DNA of 6,058 nt from an uncultured Helicobacter sp. (GCA_947179285.1 CAMXAV010000055.1:1-6058); one strand, 5' to 3'; shown: positions 1-5,887, counted from the first letter of the stretch. Numbers and translations: made by a program. Notes: generated from the sequence alone by a model not told the origin.

Positions 1-144
1 CGCGGGCATGCCCTTTTGTGCGGGCAAGAAGCTCGACTCGAGTGGCGAATCGCTCCAGCCGTTGTAGAGCCCCTGCGCGATTCCTTGCGCGAGCGGCGAG
101 CGGCAGATGTTGCCCATGCAGATAAACAGAATCCGAGATTCCAT
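1..144 (-). CDS. Low-molecular-weight protein-tyrosine phosphatase, N-terminal part (cut by window edge)
   Basis: This family hydrolyses phosphotyrosine (or arsenate-reductase-type thiol substrates) in the cytoplasm through a cysteinyl-phosphate intermediate. The 48 visible codons begin MESRILFICMGNICRSPLAQ, which gives the hydrophobic first strand followed by the CX5R phosphate-binding loop at residues 9-15, with Cys9 as the predicted nucleophile and Arg15 as the phosphate ligand. The start ATG (complement of 142-144) is preceded by AAAGGAG (complement of 151-157) at good spacing, and a perfect TATAAT lies a short way further upstream. The gene is transcribed divergently from cstA. The C-terminal half, including the general-acid Asp loop, lies outside the window, so integrity cannot be judged. 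The residues after the P-loop do not show the common DSAGT stretch. The superfamily is clear; tyrosine phosphatase versus arsenate reductase cannot be decided here. Confidence 0.85.
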   Translation of the reverse strand, partial: MESRILFICMGNICRSPLAQGIAQGLYNGWSDSPLESSFLPAQKGMPA

Positions 145-168
145 CACAAACTCCTTTATAAAAGAAAC

Positions 169-174
169 ATTATA
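169..174 (-). promoter_or_regulatory. -10 element of the phosphatase gene
   Basis: The complement of 169-174 reads TATAAT, a perfect sigma70-type -10 box. It lies 24 nt upstream of the phosphatase ATG, which leaves a leader of roughly 18 nt holding the AAAGGAG ribosome binding site. No convincing -35 box is visible at normal spacing: the TTGACG on the same strand is only 9 nt away. This is usual for Campylobacterota sigma80/sigma70 promoters. Confidence 0.6.
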
Positions 175-289
175 TCTTGGAGTCGTCAATGGCGATTTCG
201 CTCGCGTGGGTAATATCGTTACATTTTGGCGCAATTTCCGCGCAAAATCGCGCTTGTGCTTTGTTGGCTTGTTTTGTCTAAGTTTGTTT

Positions 290-300
290 GGCTACAATGC
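290..300 (+). promoter_or_regulatory. cstA promoter, extended -10 element
   Basis: GGCTACAATGC contains the -10 hexamer TACAAT at 293-298 preceded by a T-rich stretch. A weak TTGTTT at 269-274 is 18 nt upstream and could serve as a poor -35. Transcription would start near 305, giving a leader of about 20 nt that carries the AAAGGAGG ribosome binding site at 313-320. The identical 11-mer lies upstream of the membrane-protein/que operon at 3635-3645. Confidence 0.55.
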
Positions 301-324
301 GGTATTGACTTTAAAGGAGGTTTC

Positions 325-2025
325 ATGAGTTCTGTTGTGTTGCTCGTCATCGGCGTTGCAATGTTTTGTTTTGGGTATTTTGTCTATTCCCGCTTTGTGG
401 CTGGGCAAATCCTCAAGCTTGATGATGCTAATGAGACGCCAGCTCACAAATTGCGCGATGATGTGGATTACATTCCCGCAAACAAATTTGTATTGTGGGG
501 ACATCACTTCACCGCTGTTGCGGGCGCTGCGCCCATCGTTGGTCCTGCCATTGCTGTGCAATGGGGTTGGTTGCCCGCGTTTTGTTGGGTCGTGTGCGGC
601 ACGGTCTTTTTCGCGGGAATCCACGATATGACGGCGCTTTGGGCGAGCGTCAAGAACGAGGGCAAGTCTATGGGTATGGTCTGCTCCCGCTTCATCGGCA
701 CGCGCGTGGGGCAGCTCTTTATGGTTGTGATTTTCCTTGTGCTGCTCATGGTCAATAGCGCCTTTGGTGTGATTATCGCCAAAGAATCTGTTACATACCC
801 CACAACGATTATCCCCGCGTGGGGCGCGATTCTGATTGCGATTTTGATGGGGCAGGCAATCTACAAAATGAAGATGAACCTTACTGTGGTTACGGTCGTT
901 GGCGTTGTCGCGCTGTATGCGCTCGTTCCGCTCGGCGTGATGATTCCGATTAACCTCCCCGACAACATCGCTGGCTTCGACCCATTGCGTCAGTGGGTGG
1001 CGATTCTGTTCATCTACGCCGCGATTGCGTCTATTTTGCCCGTGTGGATGTTGTTGCAGCCTCGCGACTATGTCAATGGCGTGCAGCTCGTGATTGGCTT
1101 GTTCTTGCTCTATGCTTCGATTCTGCTTGTGAACCCCACCGTGCTCGCGCCCGACTTGATTCCACCGATTAAAGAAGGCAATTGGGGCATGATTATCCCC
1201 GTGTTGTTCATCACGATTGCATGCGGCGCGATTAGCGGTTTCCACGGAATCGTGGCGAGCGGCACAACCTCAAAACAAGTCGCAAAAGAAACCGATGTGC
1301 GCTTCGTGGGCTATCTCGGCGCTGTGGGCGAGGGCTCGCTCGCGCTTGGGACAATCATCGCGTGTATCGCCGGCGTTGGGCTCTTGAGCGCCAATGTCGG
1401 GCTCAACCCCGAGACTTGGACAACAATGTTCAAGGGCGGCGCGGGCAACTTCGCCGCAGGCGGCGGGGCAATCGTGAATGCCGGCGTTGGGCTTCCTATC
1501 GATGCTGCCTCGACACTCTTTTCGCTCATGCTCATCTTGTTTGCGGCGACAACAATGGACGCGGGCATTCGCTTGCAGCGCTACATTATCCAAGAATGGG
1601 GCGATTTCTACAAAATCCCCGCGCTCAAGAATAAGGTTATCTCAACGATTGTCGCTGTGGGCGTTTCGTTCCTCATGGCAATCAACGGAATCGGCGAGGG
1701 CGGCTCAAACAACGTGCCTATCTGGCCTCTGTTTGGCGCAACCAACCAAATCCTTGCCTCGCTCACATTGCTCACCGTGGCTGTGATTCTGATTAAGAAC
1801 AAGCGCACCAAAGGTTCGCTCGTTGTGCTTGTCCCTATGGCATTTATCTTGACAATGGCTTTCTGGGGCGCGGTCGTCAAGGTTGGCGAGTTCTATGCGC
1901 AAGGCAACATGCTCTTGCTTGGAATCGACATCTTGGTTCTCGTTGTCACCGTTCTTGTCGTTCTCGCTGCGCTGTCTGAAATCAGCAAGATTTTGGGCGG
2001 CAAAGAAAGCGGACAAGCAAAATAA
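325..2025 (+). CDS. cstA: CstA-family carbon starvation transporter (short form)
   Basis: This is a polytopic inner-membrane transporter of the CstA/BtsT family. Known members take up pyruvate (E. coli) or are linked to peptide use (Campylobacter jejuni); the substrate here cannot be told. The 566-residue protein shows many hydrophobic segments and the family's conserved blocks: GHHFTAVAGAAPIVGPAIA at 59-77, LQPRDYVNG at 244-252, CGAISGFHGIVASGTTSKQ at 300-318, ATTMDAGIRLQRY at 408-420 and IWPLFGATNQILA at 466-478. The start at 325 is preferred because AAAGGAGG ends 4 nt upstream. The reading frame stays open back to 226, but that extension lacks a ribosome binding site and crosses the promoter. 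At 566 residues it is shorter than the roughly 700-residue E. coli and H. pylori proteins as I recall them. Its stop overlaps the ATG of the next gene by one base (TAATG), implying translational coupling. Confidence 0.93.
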   Translation: MSSVVLLVIGVAMFCFGYFVYSRFVAGQILKLDDANETPAHKLRDDVDYIPANKFVLWGHHFTAVAGAAPIVGPAIAVQWGWLPAFCWVVCGTVFFAGIHDMTALWASVKNEGKSMGMVCSRFIGTRVGQLFMVVIFLVLLMVNSAFGVIIAKESVTYPTTIIPAWGAILIAILMGQAIYKMKMNLTVVTVVGVVALYALVPLGVMIPINLPDNIAGFDPLRQWVAILFIYAAIASILPVWMLLQPRDYVNGVQLVIGLFLLYASILLVNPTVLAPDLIPPIKEGNWGMIIPVLFITIACGAISGFHGIVASGTTSKQVAKETDVRFVGYLGAVGEGSLALGTIIACIAGVGLLSANVGLNPETWTTMFKGGAGNFAAGGGAIVNAGVGLPIDAASTLFSLMLILFAATTMDAGIRLQRYIIQEWGDFYKIPALKNKVISTIVAVGVSFLMAINGIGEGGSNNVPIWPLFGATNQILASLTLLTVAVILIKNKRTKGSLVVLVPMAFILTMAFWGAVVKVGEFYAQGNMLLLGIDILVLVVTVLVVLAALSEISKILGGKESGQAK

Positions 2026-2294
2026 TGTCTCATTTTTCGTGGCTAGCCCCCCTCAATCGGGGGCTAGAGCATTATTATTTTTCCAAATATCTCCCCGCGC
2101 TCAAGCGCGACAAACGCGAGATTGATGATTTTTTCATGATTATCACCTTTTCGGAGATGATGGGAATCCCCAATCCTTTCGCGTTCTACACGCTCGAAAT
2201 GCTGCCCGAGCTCATGCAGCATTTCCATAGCTGGCACAAGCGCATGGGCATGGAACGCTCGCCTTTTGATAGCTTTCCATGCACATGCTGCTAG
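2025..2294 (+). CDS. Small protein with C-terminal Cys-Thr-Cys-Cys tail (cory-CC-star type)
   Basis: This encodes an 89-residue soluble-looking protein of unknown function. Visible features are a charged stretch ALKRDKREIDDFF at 25-37, a block SEMMGIPNPFAFYTLEMLPE at 43-62, FHSWHKRMGMERSP at 67-80, and a terminus of Cys-Thr-Cys-Cys immediately before the stop. I recognise this pattern as the family called cory-CC-star protein, found beside ArsA/GET3-like ATPases; that identification is from memory. The start overlaps the cstA stop as TAATG with no strong ribosome binding site, so translation probably depends on ribosomes finishing cstA. The next in-frame ATG (codon 38) would remove the conserved charged stretch and is unlikely. 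A terminator-like hairpin lies within codons 7-15. The ATPase gene begins 9 nt after the stop. The terminal cysteines could bind a metal or a thiol-reactive group, but nothing here proves it. Confidence 0.8.
   Translation: MSHFSWLAPLNRGLEHYYFSKYLPALKRDKREIDDFFMIITFSEMMGIPNPFAFYTLEMLPELMQHFHSWHKRMGMERSPFDSFPCTCC
2043..2082 (+). terminator. Terminator-like hairpin inside the start of the small Cys-tail gene
   Basis: CTAGCCCCC at 2043-2051 pairs perfectly with GGGGGCTAG at 2059-2067 around a 7-nt loop. After a 3-nt gap comes a T-rich run (ATTATTATTTTT, 2071-2082). This resembles an intrinsic terminator placed 18 nt after the cstA stop, yet it lies within codons 7-15 of the downstream gene. It may cause partial termination or stabilise the 3' end of cstA mRNA, which would lower expression of the following two genes relative to cstA. 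The spacing between stem and T run is imperfect, so its efficiency is uncertain. Confidence 0.5.
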
Positions 2295-2303
2295 GGGCGG
2301 TTC

Positions 2304-3221
2304 GTGCTCCCCCCGATTCTTTTTGTTGGCGGCAAGGGCGGCGTGGGCAAAAGCACGATGAGCAGCGCCCTTGCGTGCCTGCTTGCGCGCGATTCCAAAA
2401 CCCTGCTCGTCTCGACCGACCCTGCGCACAACCTTAGCGACATTTTCGAGGTTGCGCCCTCATCGCAAACACAGCAGATTCACGAGAATCTCTTCATGCG
2501 CGAGATTGACCCGCTGTCTGAAGTCAAAGCTTATGCGGCGCAAGTGGCAAAGGACGCGAAGCAATTCATCTCTGCTGCGTCATACAGCCTGCTTGAATCG
2601 TATTATGACAATGTCGCACAAAGCGGCGTGGCGCAAGAATCGGCGCTGTTTGATAGGCTCATTCGGATTATCACGCAAGAACAATGGGGGCATATTGTCA
2701 TCGACACAGCCCCAACGGGGCACACCCTGCGGCTTTTCAAGCTTCCGCTTACGTTGCAGCAATGGAGCAAAACATTGCTAAGCCAACAAGAAAAGAGCCA
2801 CAATCTCGAGGGAATCATCGGACATCTCGAGGGCAATCCGCTCAAAGATAGGCTCGAGGAACGTTATTTGCTGTATTCCAAGTTCAACAACCTCTTGCAT
2901 AGCGAGAGTGTCGGCATTGTCTTTGTGCTAAACCCCGAGAGCCTGCCTATCGAAGAAAGCGCACGTGCAATCCACAGCCTAAGCCACGATGGGCTCAAGC
3001 CCTACGCGCTCATCGTCAACAAAATCCCGCCGCCAAGCGAGGATTGCTTCTTTGCCAAGCGCTATGCAAACGCGCAAAAACATCTCGCGACCATTCGCGA
3101 GCGTTTCGCCGCTTTTCCGCTGCTCGAGATTCCGCTTCTAAGCGGCGATATTCTCGAGCACAGCGGGCTTATGCAGGTTGTGGAGAATCTGCGCCAAGCG
3201 CTGCAATCTCTGCCTCGCTAA
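2304..3221 (+). CDS. ArsA/GET3 (TRC40)-family P-loop ATPase
   Basis: This encodes a cytoplasmic ATPase of the ArsA/GET3 branch of the deviant-Walker (SIMIBI) class, 305 residues with a single nucleotide-binding domain; such proteins usually act as dimers. Motifs are the deviant Walker A GGKGGVGKST at 9-18 with signature Lys11, the switch I STDPAHNLSD at 37-46, the switch II DTAPTGHTLRL at 134-144, and the adenine-loop region VNKIPPP at 238-244. Only Cys24 and Cys248 are present, so both the zinc CxxC of eukaryotic Get3 and the metalloid-binding cysteines of plasmid ArsA are missing. No arsB, arsC or arsR is adjacent. The start is GTG at 2304, with AGGGGCGG at 2293-2300 overlapping the previous stop; starting earlier is not possible without entering the upstream gene. 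It likely serves the cstA and Cys-tail genes ahead of it, as energiser or chaperone; this is inference. Its end overlaps the convergent DUF779 gene by 53 nt. Confidence 0.9.
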   Translation: MLPPILFVGGKGGVGKSTMSSALACLLARDSKTLLVSTDPAHNLSDIFEVAPSSQTQQIHENLFMREIDPLSEVKAYAAQVAKDAKQFISAASYSLLESYYDNVAQSGVAQESALFDRLIRIITQEQWGHIVIDTAPTGHTLRLFKLPLTLQQWSKTLLSQQEKSHNLEGIIGHLEGNPLKDRLEERYLLYSKFNNLLHSESVGIVFVLNPESLPIEESARAIHSLSHDGLKPYALIVNKIPPPSEDCFFAKRYANAQKHLATIRERFAAFPLLEIPLLSGDILEHSGLMQVVENLRQALQSLPR

Positions 3222-3573
3222 AGAGCCGCAACTCGAACACAAAATGCACGCCCGTGCCGTATTCGAGCGAAAATGCGCTGCCGTTGCCTTTGGCAATGCC
3301 CAAAATCAGCTGCGCGTGCTTGGTGGTTGCGTATTGCGCCTTGTGCATATAAAACGGCGCGCCGCCCACGATTCCGAGCAAATCACAATCGCCCACATGA
3401 AAATCATGCGCCTCATAGCACAACGGCACAGCGTCCTCGCCGCCGTTGTGGCAAAAGAGAATCTCGCCATATTGCGTGCGCAACTCGGCGATGAGCGCGA
3501 GCGCGTCTTCGGACGCGACAACGCGCTCGGGGCGCTTGTTGTGCGCTTGCTCGGCAGTCTTTGAATCTTTCAT
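3169..3573 (-). CDS. DUF779 family protein
   Basis: This encodes a 134-residue cytoplasmic protein matching DUF779, a family of unknown biochemical role often encoded next to aldehyde or alcohol dehydrogenases. Recognisable blocks are [19 protein letters not shown] at 18-36, ILFCHNGG at 38-45, [18 protein letters not shown] at 50-67, [20 protein letters not shown] at 70-89 (the typical W/TKH-Q-L region), GNGSAFSLE at 96-104 and [11 protein letters not shown] at 116-126. The family pattern as I recall it has GGCCDGS-x-PMC; here this reads GGEDAVPLC, two residues shorter and without the paired cysteines, while Cys41, Cys52 and Cys63 remain. The start ATG has GGAG upstream and a TAGAAT -10 box. 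No dehydrogenase is in the window. The last 17 codons overlap the end of the convergent ATPase gene and still encode conserved family residues, so the overlap is genuine. Confidence 0.85.
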   Translation of the reverse strand: MKDSKTAEQAHNKRPERVVASEDALALIAELRTQYGEILFCHNGGEDAVPLCYEAHDFHVGDCDLLGIVGGAPFYMHKAQYATTKHAQLILGIAKGNGSAFSLEYGTGVHFVFELRLFSEAEIAALGADSPQPA

Positions 3574-3591
3574 CGTCTCTCCTTTTTGCGG

Positions 3592-3597
3592 ATTCTA
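3592..3597 (-). promoter_or_regulatory. -10 element of the DUF779 gene
   Basis: The complement reads TAGAAT in the context GGATAGAATCC, 18 nt upstream of the DUF779 ATG. This leaves a leader of about a dozen nucleotides containing AAGGAG. It faces away from the promoter at 3635-3645, so the two genes share one short divergent control region of under 100 bp. Confidence 0.5.
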
Positions 3598-3634
3598 TCC
3601 TAAGCCATGTTAAAATCAAATCTAAGGCTTTTTG

Positions 3635-3645
3635 GGCTACAATGC
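3635..3645 (+). promoter_or_regulatory. Promoter of the membrane protein/queCDE operon, extended -10
   Basis: GGCTACAATGC with TACAAT at 3638-3643 follows a CTTTTT stretch and is identical over 11 nt to the cstA promoter element. It places transcription start near 3650, about 19 nt before the ATG at 3669. This argues against the upstream in-frame ATG at 3642, which lies within the -10 box. A second possible -10, TAAAAT, lies at 3611-3616. No preQ1 riboswitch fits in so short a leader. Confidence 0.5.
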
Positions 3646-3668
3646 CAAGAACATGGTTTGGGAAAGAT

Positions 3669-4283
3669 ATGCTAATCACGTTGTATGTCATTGCCATTAG
3701 CGCCGAAGCGATGACGGGCGCGCTCGCGGCTGGGCGGCACAAAATGGATTTGTTTGGTGTGCTCATCATCGCCGCTGTAACAGCTTTGGGCGGGGGCTCG
3801 ATTCGCGACATGCTCTTTGGGCACTATCCGCTGACTTGGATTGCGCACCCCGAGTATCTGTTGCTCGTCATCTTTTTCGCCCTGCTGGCGACAAGAATCG
3901 CGCGCCTCGTGCATAACCTCCACAAAACCTTTTTGATTCTAGACGCATTGGGGCTCGTGACGTTTAGCATCATCGGCGCTCAAATCGGGCTCGATATGGG
4001 CTATGGCGATGTCATCGCCGTGTGCGGCGCGATTATCACGGGCGTGTTTGGCGGCGTGTTACGCGACATGCTGTGCGCGCAGATTCCGCTTGTTTTTCAA
4101 AAAGAAATCTATGCGGGTATCGCGTTGCTCACGGGCGCAATCTATGTCTTGCTGCTCAAAACGGCGCTGCCGCCCTTCACCACAACGCTCATCGCCCTTG
4201 TTGTGGGCTTTGGCTTGCGGCTGTATGTGATTTATCATCACCTGAATCTGCCCATTTTCGACTTTAGCGAGGGAAAGAAATGA
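3669..4283 (+). CDS. UPF0126 / trimeric intracellular cation (TRIC)-like membrane protein
   Basis: This encodes a 204-residue integral membrane protein with about seven hydrophobic segments and the two-fold internal repeat of the UPF0126 family (E. coli YadS/YicG type), which is related to TRIC potassium channels. Repeat 1 carries [15 protein letters not shown] at 17-31 and GGGSIRDML at 41-49; repeat 2 carries [13 protein letters not shown] at 92-104 and [16 protein letters not shown] at 127-142. The paired G-G-x-x-R-D motifs mark the pseudo-symmetry. The start at 3669 follows GGGAAAG and gives the family's usual N-terminus; ATGs at 3642 and 3561 would precede or overlap the promoter. The substrate or ion is not established by the sequence. 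The stop overlaps the queC start as ATGA, so it belongs to the que operon, which could hint at transport of a pathway-related compound, but could also be chance. Confidence 0.88.
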   Translation: MLITLYVIAISAEAMTGALAAGRHKMDLFGVLIIAAVTALGGGSIRDMLFGHYPLTWIAHPEYLLLVIFFALLATRIARLVHNLHKTFLILDALGLVTFSIIGAQIGLDMGYGDVIAVCGAIITGVFGGVLRDMLCAQIPLVFQKEIYAGIALLTGAIYVLLLKTALPPFTTTLIALVVGFGLRLYVIYHHLNLPIFDFSEGKK

Positions 4284-4927
4284 GACTCGTTTTGTATAGC
4301 GGCGGTGTCGATAGCACGACAGCGCTTTTTTGGAGCATGCAAACGCAAGAAACGCATGCGCTTTTGTTTGTGTACCCAAGCCGCCACAACGCGCAAGAGC
4401 TCGCGCATGCGCGCGCGATTTGCGAGGCGCATCGTATCGCCTACCATACGATAGACGCAAGCGCGCTTTTTGCGGGCTTTGCGAGCGGGCTGCTCGCGCC
4501 AAATGCCGAAAGCGGCGCGATTGTGCATGGAAAATATGACGCAGACGCGCTCGCGAGCCTCGTTGTGCCCTTTCGCAACGGAATCTTCTTGAGCATTGCG
4601 AGCGGGCTCGCGCAGTCGCTTGGCGCAAGCGAGGTCGTGCTCGCCAACCACGCGGGCGACCACCCGATTTATCCCGATTGCACAAGCGCGTTCATCGATT
4701 CGATGGGCGCGGCGATTGCAAGCGGCACGGGCGGGGCTGTGCGGCTTCTTAGCCCCTTTTGCGCGCTCGACAAAGCCGCGATTGTGAAAATGGGAATCGC
4801 GCTAAACATCGACTATGCGCAAACATATAGTTGCTATGAGGGCGGCGCGCGGCATTGCCAAAAATGCCCGACATGCCTTGAATCTCTCGAGGCATTTGCA
4901 CAGAATGGACTAATGATTGAAAGGTGA
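4280..4927 (+). CDS. queC: 7-cyano-7-deazaguanine (preQ0) synthase QueC
   Basis: QueC is a cytoplasmic ATP-dependent enzyme that converts 7-carboxy-7-deazaguanine and ammonia to preQ0, the last step to this queuosine precursor. The 215-residue protein starts with the PP-loop motif SGGVDST at 7-13. It also shows VVPFRNGIF at 95-103, the substrate-region motif [11 protein letters not shown] at 124-134, and a zinc site formed by Cys185, Cys193, Cys196 and Cys199 (SCYEGG...HCQKCPTC). All expected elements are present, and the length is normal or slightly short. The ATG at 4280 overlaps the preceding stop by 4 nt, and GAGGGA at 4269-4274 provides a ribosome binding site inside the upstream gene. 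The gene is GC-rich, with many GCG and AGC codons, in contrast to queD that follows. Confidence 0.95.
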   Translation: MRLVLYSGGVDSTTALFWSMQTQETHALLFVYPSRHNAQELAHARAICEAHRIAYHTIDASALFAGFASGLLAPNAESGAIVHGKYDADALASLVVPFRNGIFLSIASGLAQSLGASEVVLANHAGDHPIYPDCTSAFIDSMGAAIASGTGGAVRLLSPFCALDKAAIVKMGIALNIDYAQTYSCYEGGARHCQKCPTCLESLEAFAQNGLMIER

Positions 4928-4929
4928 GA

Positions 4930-5274
4930 ATGTTTTATATTCAAAAGAGGATTGAAATTTCGGCGGCACACCAGCTGTTTTTAGATTATGAAAGCAAATG
5001 CAATCGCCTGCATGGGCATAATTGGATTATTACGATTTTTTGCAAATCGAAGACGCTGAATGCAAATGGAATGGTGATTGATTTTAGCCATATCAAGGAA
5101 AAGATTCATAAAAAACTCGACCATCAATTTTTGAATGATATTATCACAGAGAGCACAACAGCAGAGAATATCGCCAAGTGGGTTTGCGAGCAAATCGGCG
5201 ATGTTTGCTACCGCGTGCAAGTGCAAGAGAGCGAAGGGAATATTGCGATTTATGAGCGCGATGAGAATCTATAA
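4930..5274 (+). CDS. queD: 6-carboxy-5,6,7,8-tetrahydropterin synthase QueD
   Basis: QueD is a zinc enzyme of the PTPS fold that turns 7,8-dihydroneopterin triphosphate into 6-carboxytetrahydropterin, the first committed step of preQ0 synthesis. The 114-residue protein has zinc ligands His14 (ISAAH) and His28 and His30 (CNRLHGHNW), predicted catalytic Cys24 in the Cx3HGHN motif, MVIDFSHIK at 48-56, LDHQFLND at 63-70 and the pterin-anchoring Glu region VQVQE at 96-100. The ATG at 4930 is preferred because AAAGG (4920-4924) sits 5 nt upstream and homologues begin MFYI. A GTG at 4924 overlapping the queC stop is the alternative and would add two residues. Its 5' half is markedly AT-rich, about 30-33% G+C in the stretches I counted, compared with about 57% in mid-queC. 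It overlaps queE by 14 nt. Confidence 0.94.
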   Translation: MFYIQKRIEISAAHQLFLDYESKCNRLHGHNWIITIFCKSKTLNANGMVIDFSHIKEKIHKKLDHQFLNDIITESTTAENIAKWVCEQIGDVCYRVQVQESEGNIAIYERDENL

Positions 5275-5857
5275 AATCAACGAGATTTTTTATAGTCTGC
5301 AAGGCGAGGGGGCGCATGTGGGCAGGGCATCTATTTTTGTGCGTTTTGCGCAATGCAACCTCGCGTGTGCGTTTTGCGATACCGACTTTGCGCATGTCGC
5401 GTATCGTTTCAACAAAAACGAGCTTGAATCGTTCGTGTTGGCGCTTTTGGAAAAAGAACGCGTGGCGGGCAAGCCGCAAATTGTTTTTACGGGTGGCGAG
5501 CCCACGTTGCAGCTTTGCGAATCCGAGCCGCTTTTAAATGGCTTTTATCGTTGTGTCGAGACAAATGGCTATAAAATCGCGCCAAGTTGGATTGAATGGG
5601 TTACGTTTTCGCCCAAGACGAAGCCTATTGCCACAGATAATATGCGGCGCGCAAATGAAGTTAAGATTCTCTATTCACTTTTTAGCGATGATGAGATGAT
5701 TGCTTTGGCAAATCAGTATCCAAATAAGCATTATTTTGTGCAGGCAATCGATAATGGACAGCGCCCGATTTTGTATGATTCTTTAATTGCATTTTGCAAG
5801 AAGAATCCGCAATTTCGCTTGAGTTTGCAGACGCATAAGATTTTGGAGATTCGCTAG
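5261..5857 (+). CDS. queE: 7-carboxy-7-deazaguanine synthase QueE
   Basis: QueE is a radical SAM enzyme that rearranges 6-carboxytetrahydropterin to 7-carboxy-7-deazaguanine, linking QueD to QueC. The 198-residue protein shows YSLQGEG at 11-17, the [4Fe-4S] cluster motif CNLACAFCD with Cys32, Cys36 and Cys39 (Cx3Cx2C), the SAM-binding TGGEPTLQ at 77-84, VETNGY at 99-104, SPKTKP at 117-122 and the C-terminal QTHKILEIR. It is at the compact end for the family, the segment between GGEP and ETNG being short, but nothing essential appears lost. The start at 5261 lies inside the end of queD and gives the standard MRIYKINEIFYS N-terminus. ATG at 5252 is an in-frame alternative three codons earlier, with AAGGGA at 5234-5239. 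The frame is open further upstream, but that is queD sequence. It is translationally coupled to queD. Confidence 0.93.
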   Translation: MRIYKINEIFYSLQGEGAHVGRASIFVRFAQCNLACAFCDTDFAHVAYRFNKNELESFVLALLEKERVAGKPQIVFTGGEPTLQLCESEPLLNGFYRCVETNGYKIAPSWIEWVTFSPKTKPIATDNMRRANEVKILYSLFSDDEMIALANQYPNKHYFVQAIDNGQRPILYDSLIAFCKKNPQFRLSLQTHKILEIR

Positions 5858-5887
5858 TGATGTTGCTTTGGTTGGAATCTTGCTATA

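Noticed and set aside
292..1245. Long minus-strand open frame (317 codons) opposite cstA
   Set aside because: Its translation is His/Asn/Arg-rich with no recognisable domain, and it lies antisense to a well-conserved cstA; it is a by-product of the codon use of that gene.
2805..3158. Five CTCGAG hexamers within about 350 nt of the ATPase gene
   Set aside because: Four are in-frame Leu-Glu codon pairs (CTC GAG) or similar frequent codons in a glutamate- and leucine-rich protein, so codon preference explains them without a binding or restriction site.
3222..3564. Plus-strand open frames over 3178-3564
   Set aside because: They are shadows of the DUF779 gene, whose family match on the minus strand is clear.
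3561..3668. Longer N-terminus for the UPF0126 protein from ATG at 3561 or 3642
   Set aside because: 3561 overlaps the divergent DUF779 gene and both lie upstream of or within the -10 box; the start at 3669 has a ribosome binding site and the family-typical N-terminus.
3646..3668. preQ1 riboswitch before the que operon
   Set aside because: The inferred leader is about 20 nt and shows no hairpin plus A-rich tail typical of preQ1-I or the larger preQ1-II fold.
4059..4685. 208-codon minus-strand open frame across the UPF0126 gene and queC
   Set aside because: It is Arg/Ala-rich low-complexity translation opposite two conserved genes, with no ribosome binding site or promoter of its own.
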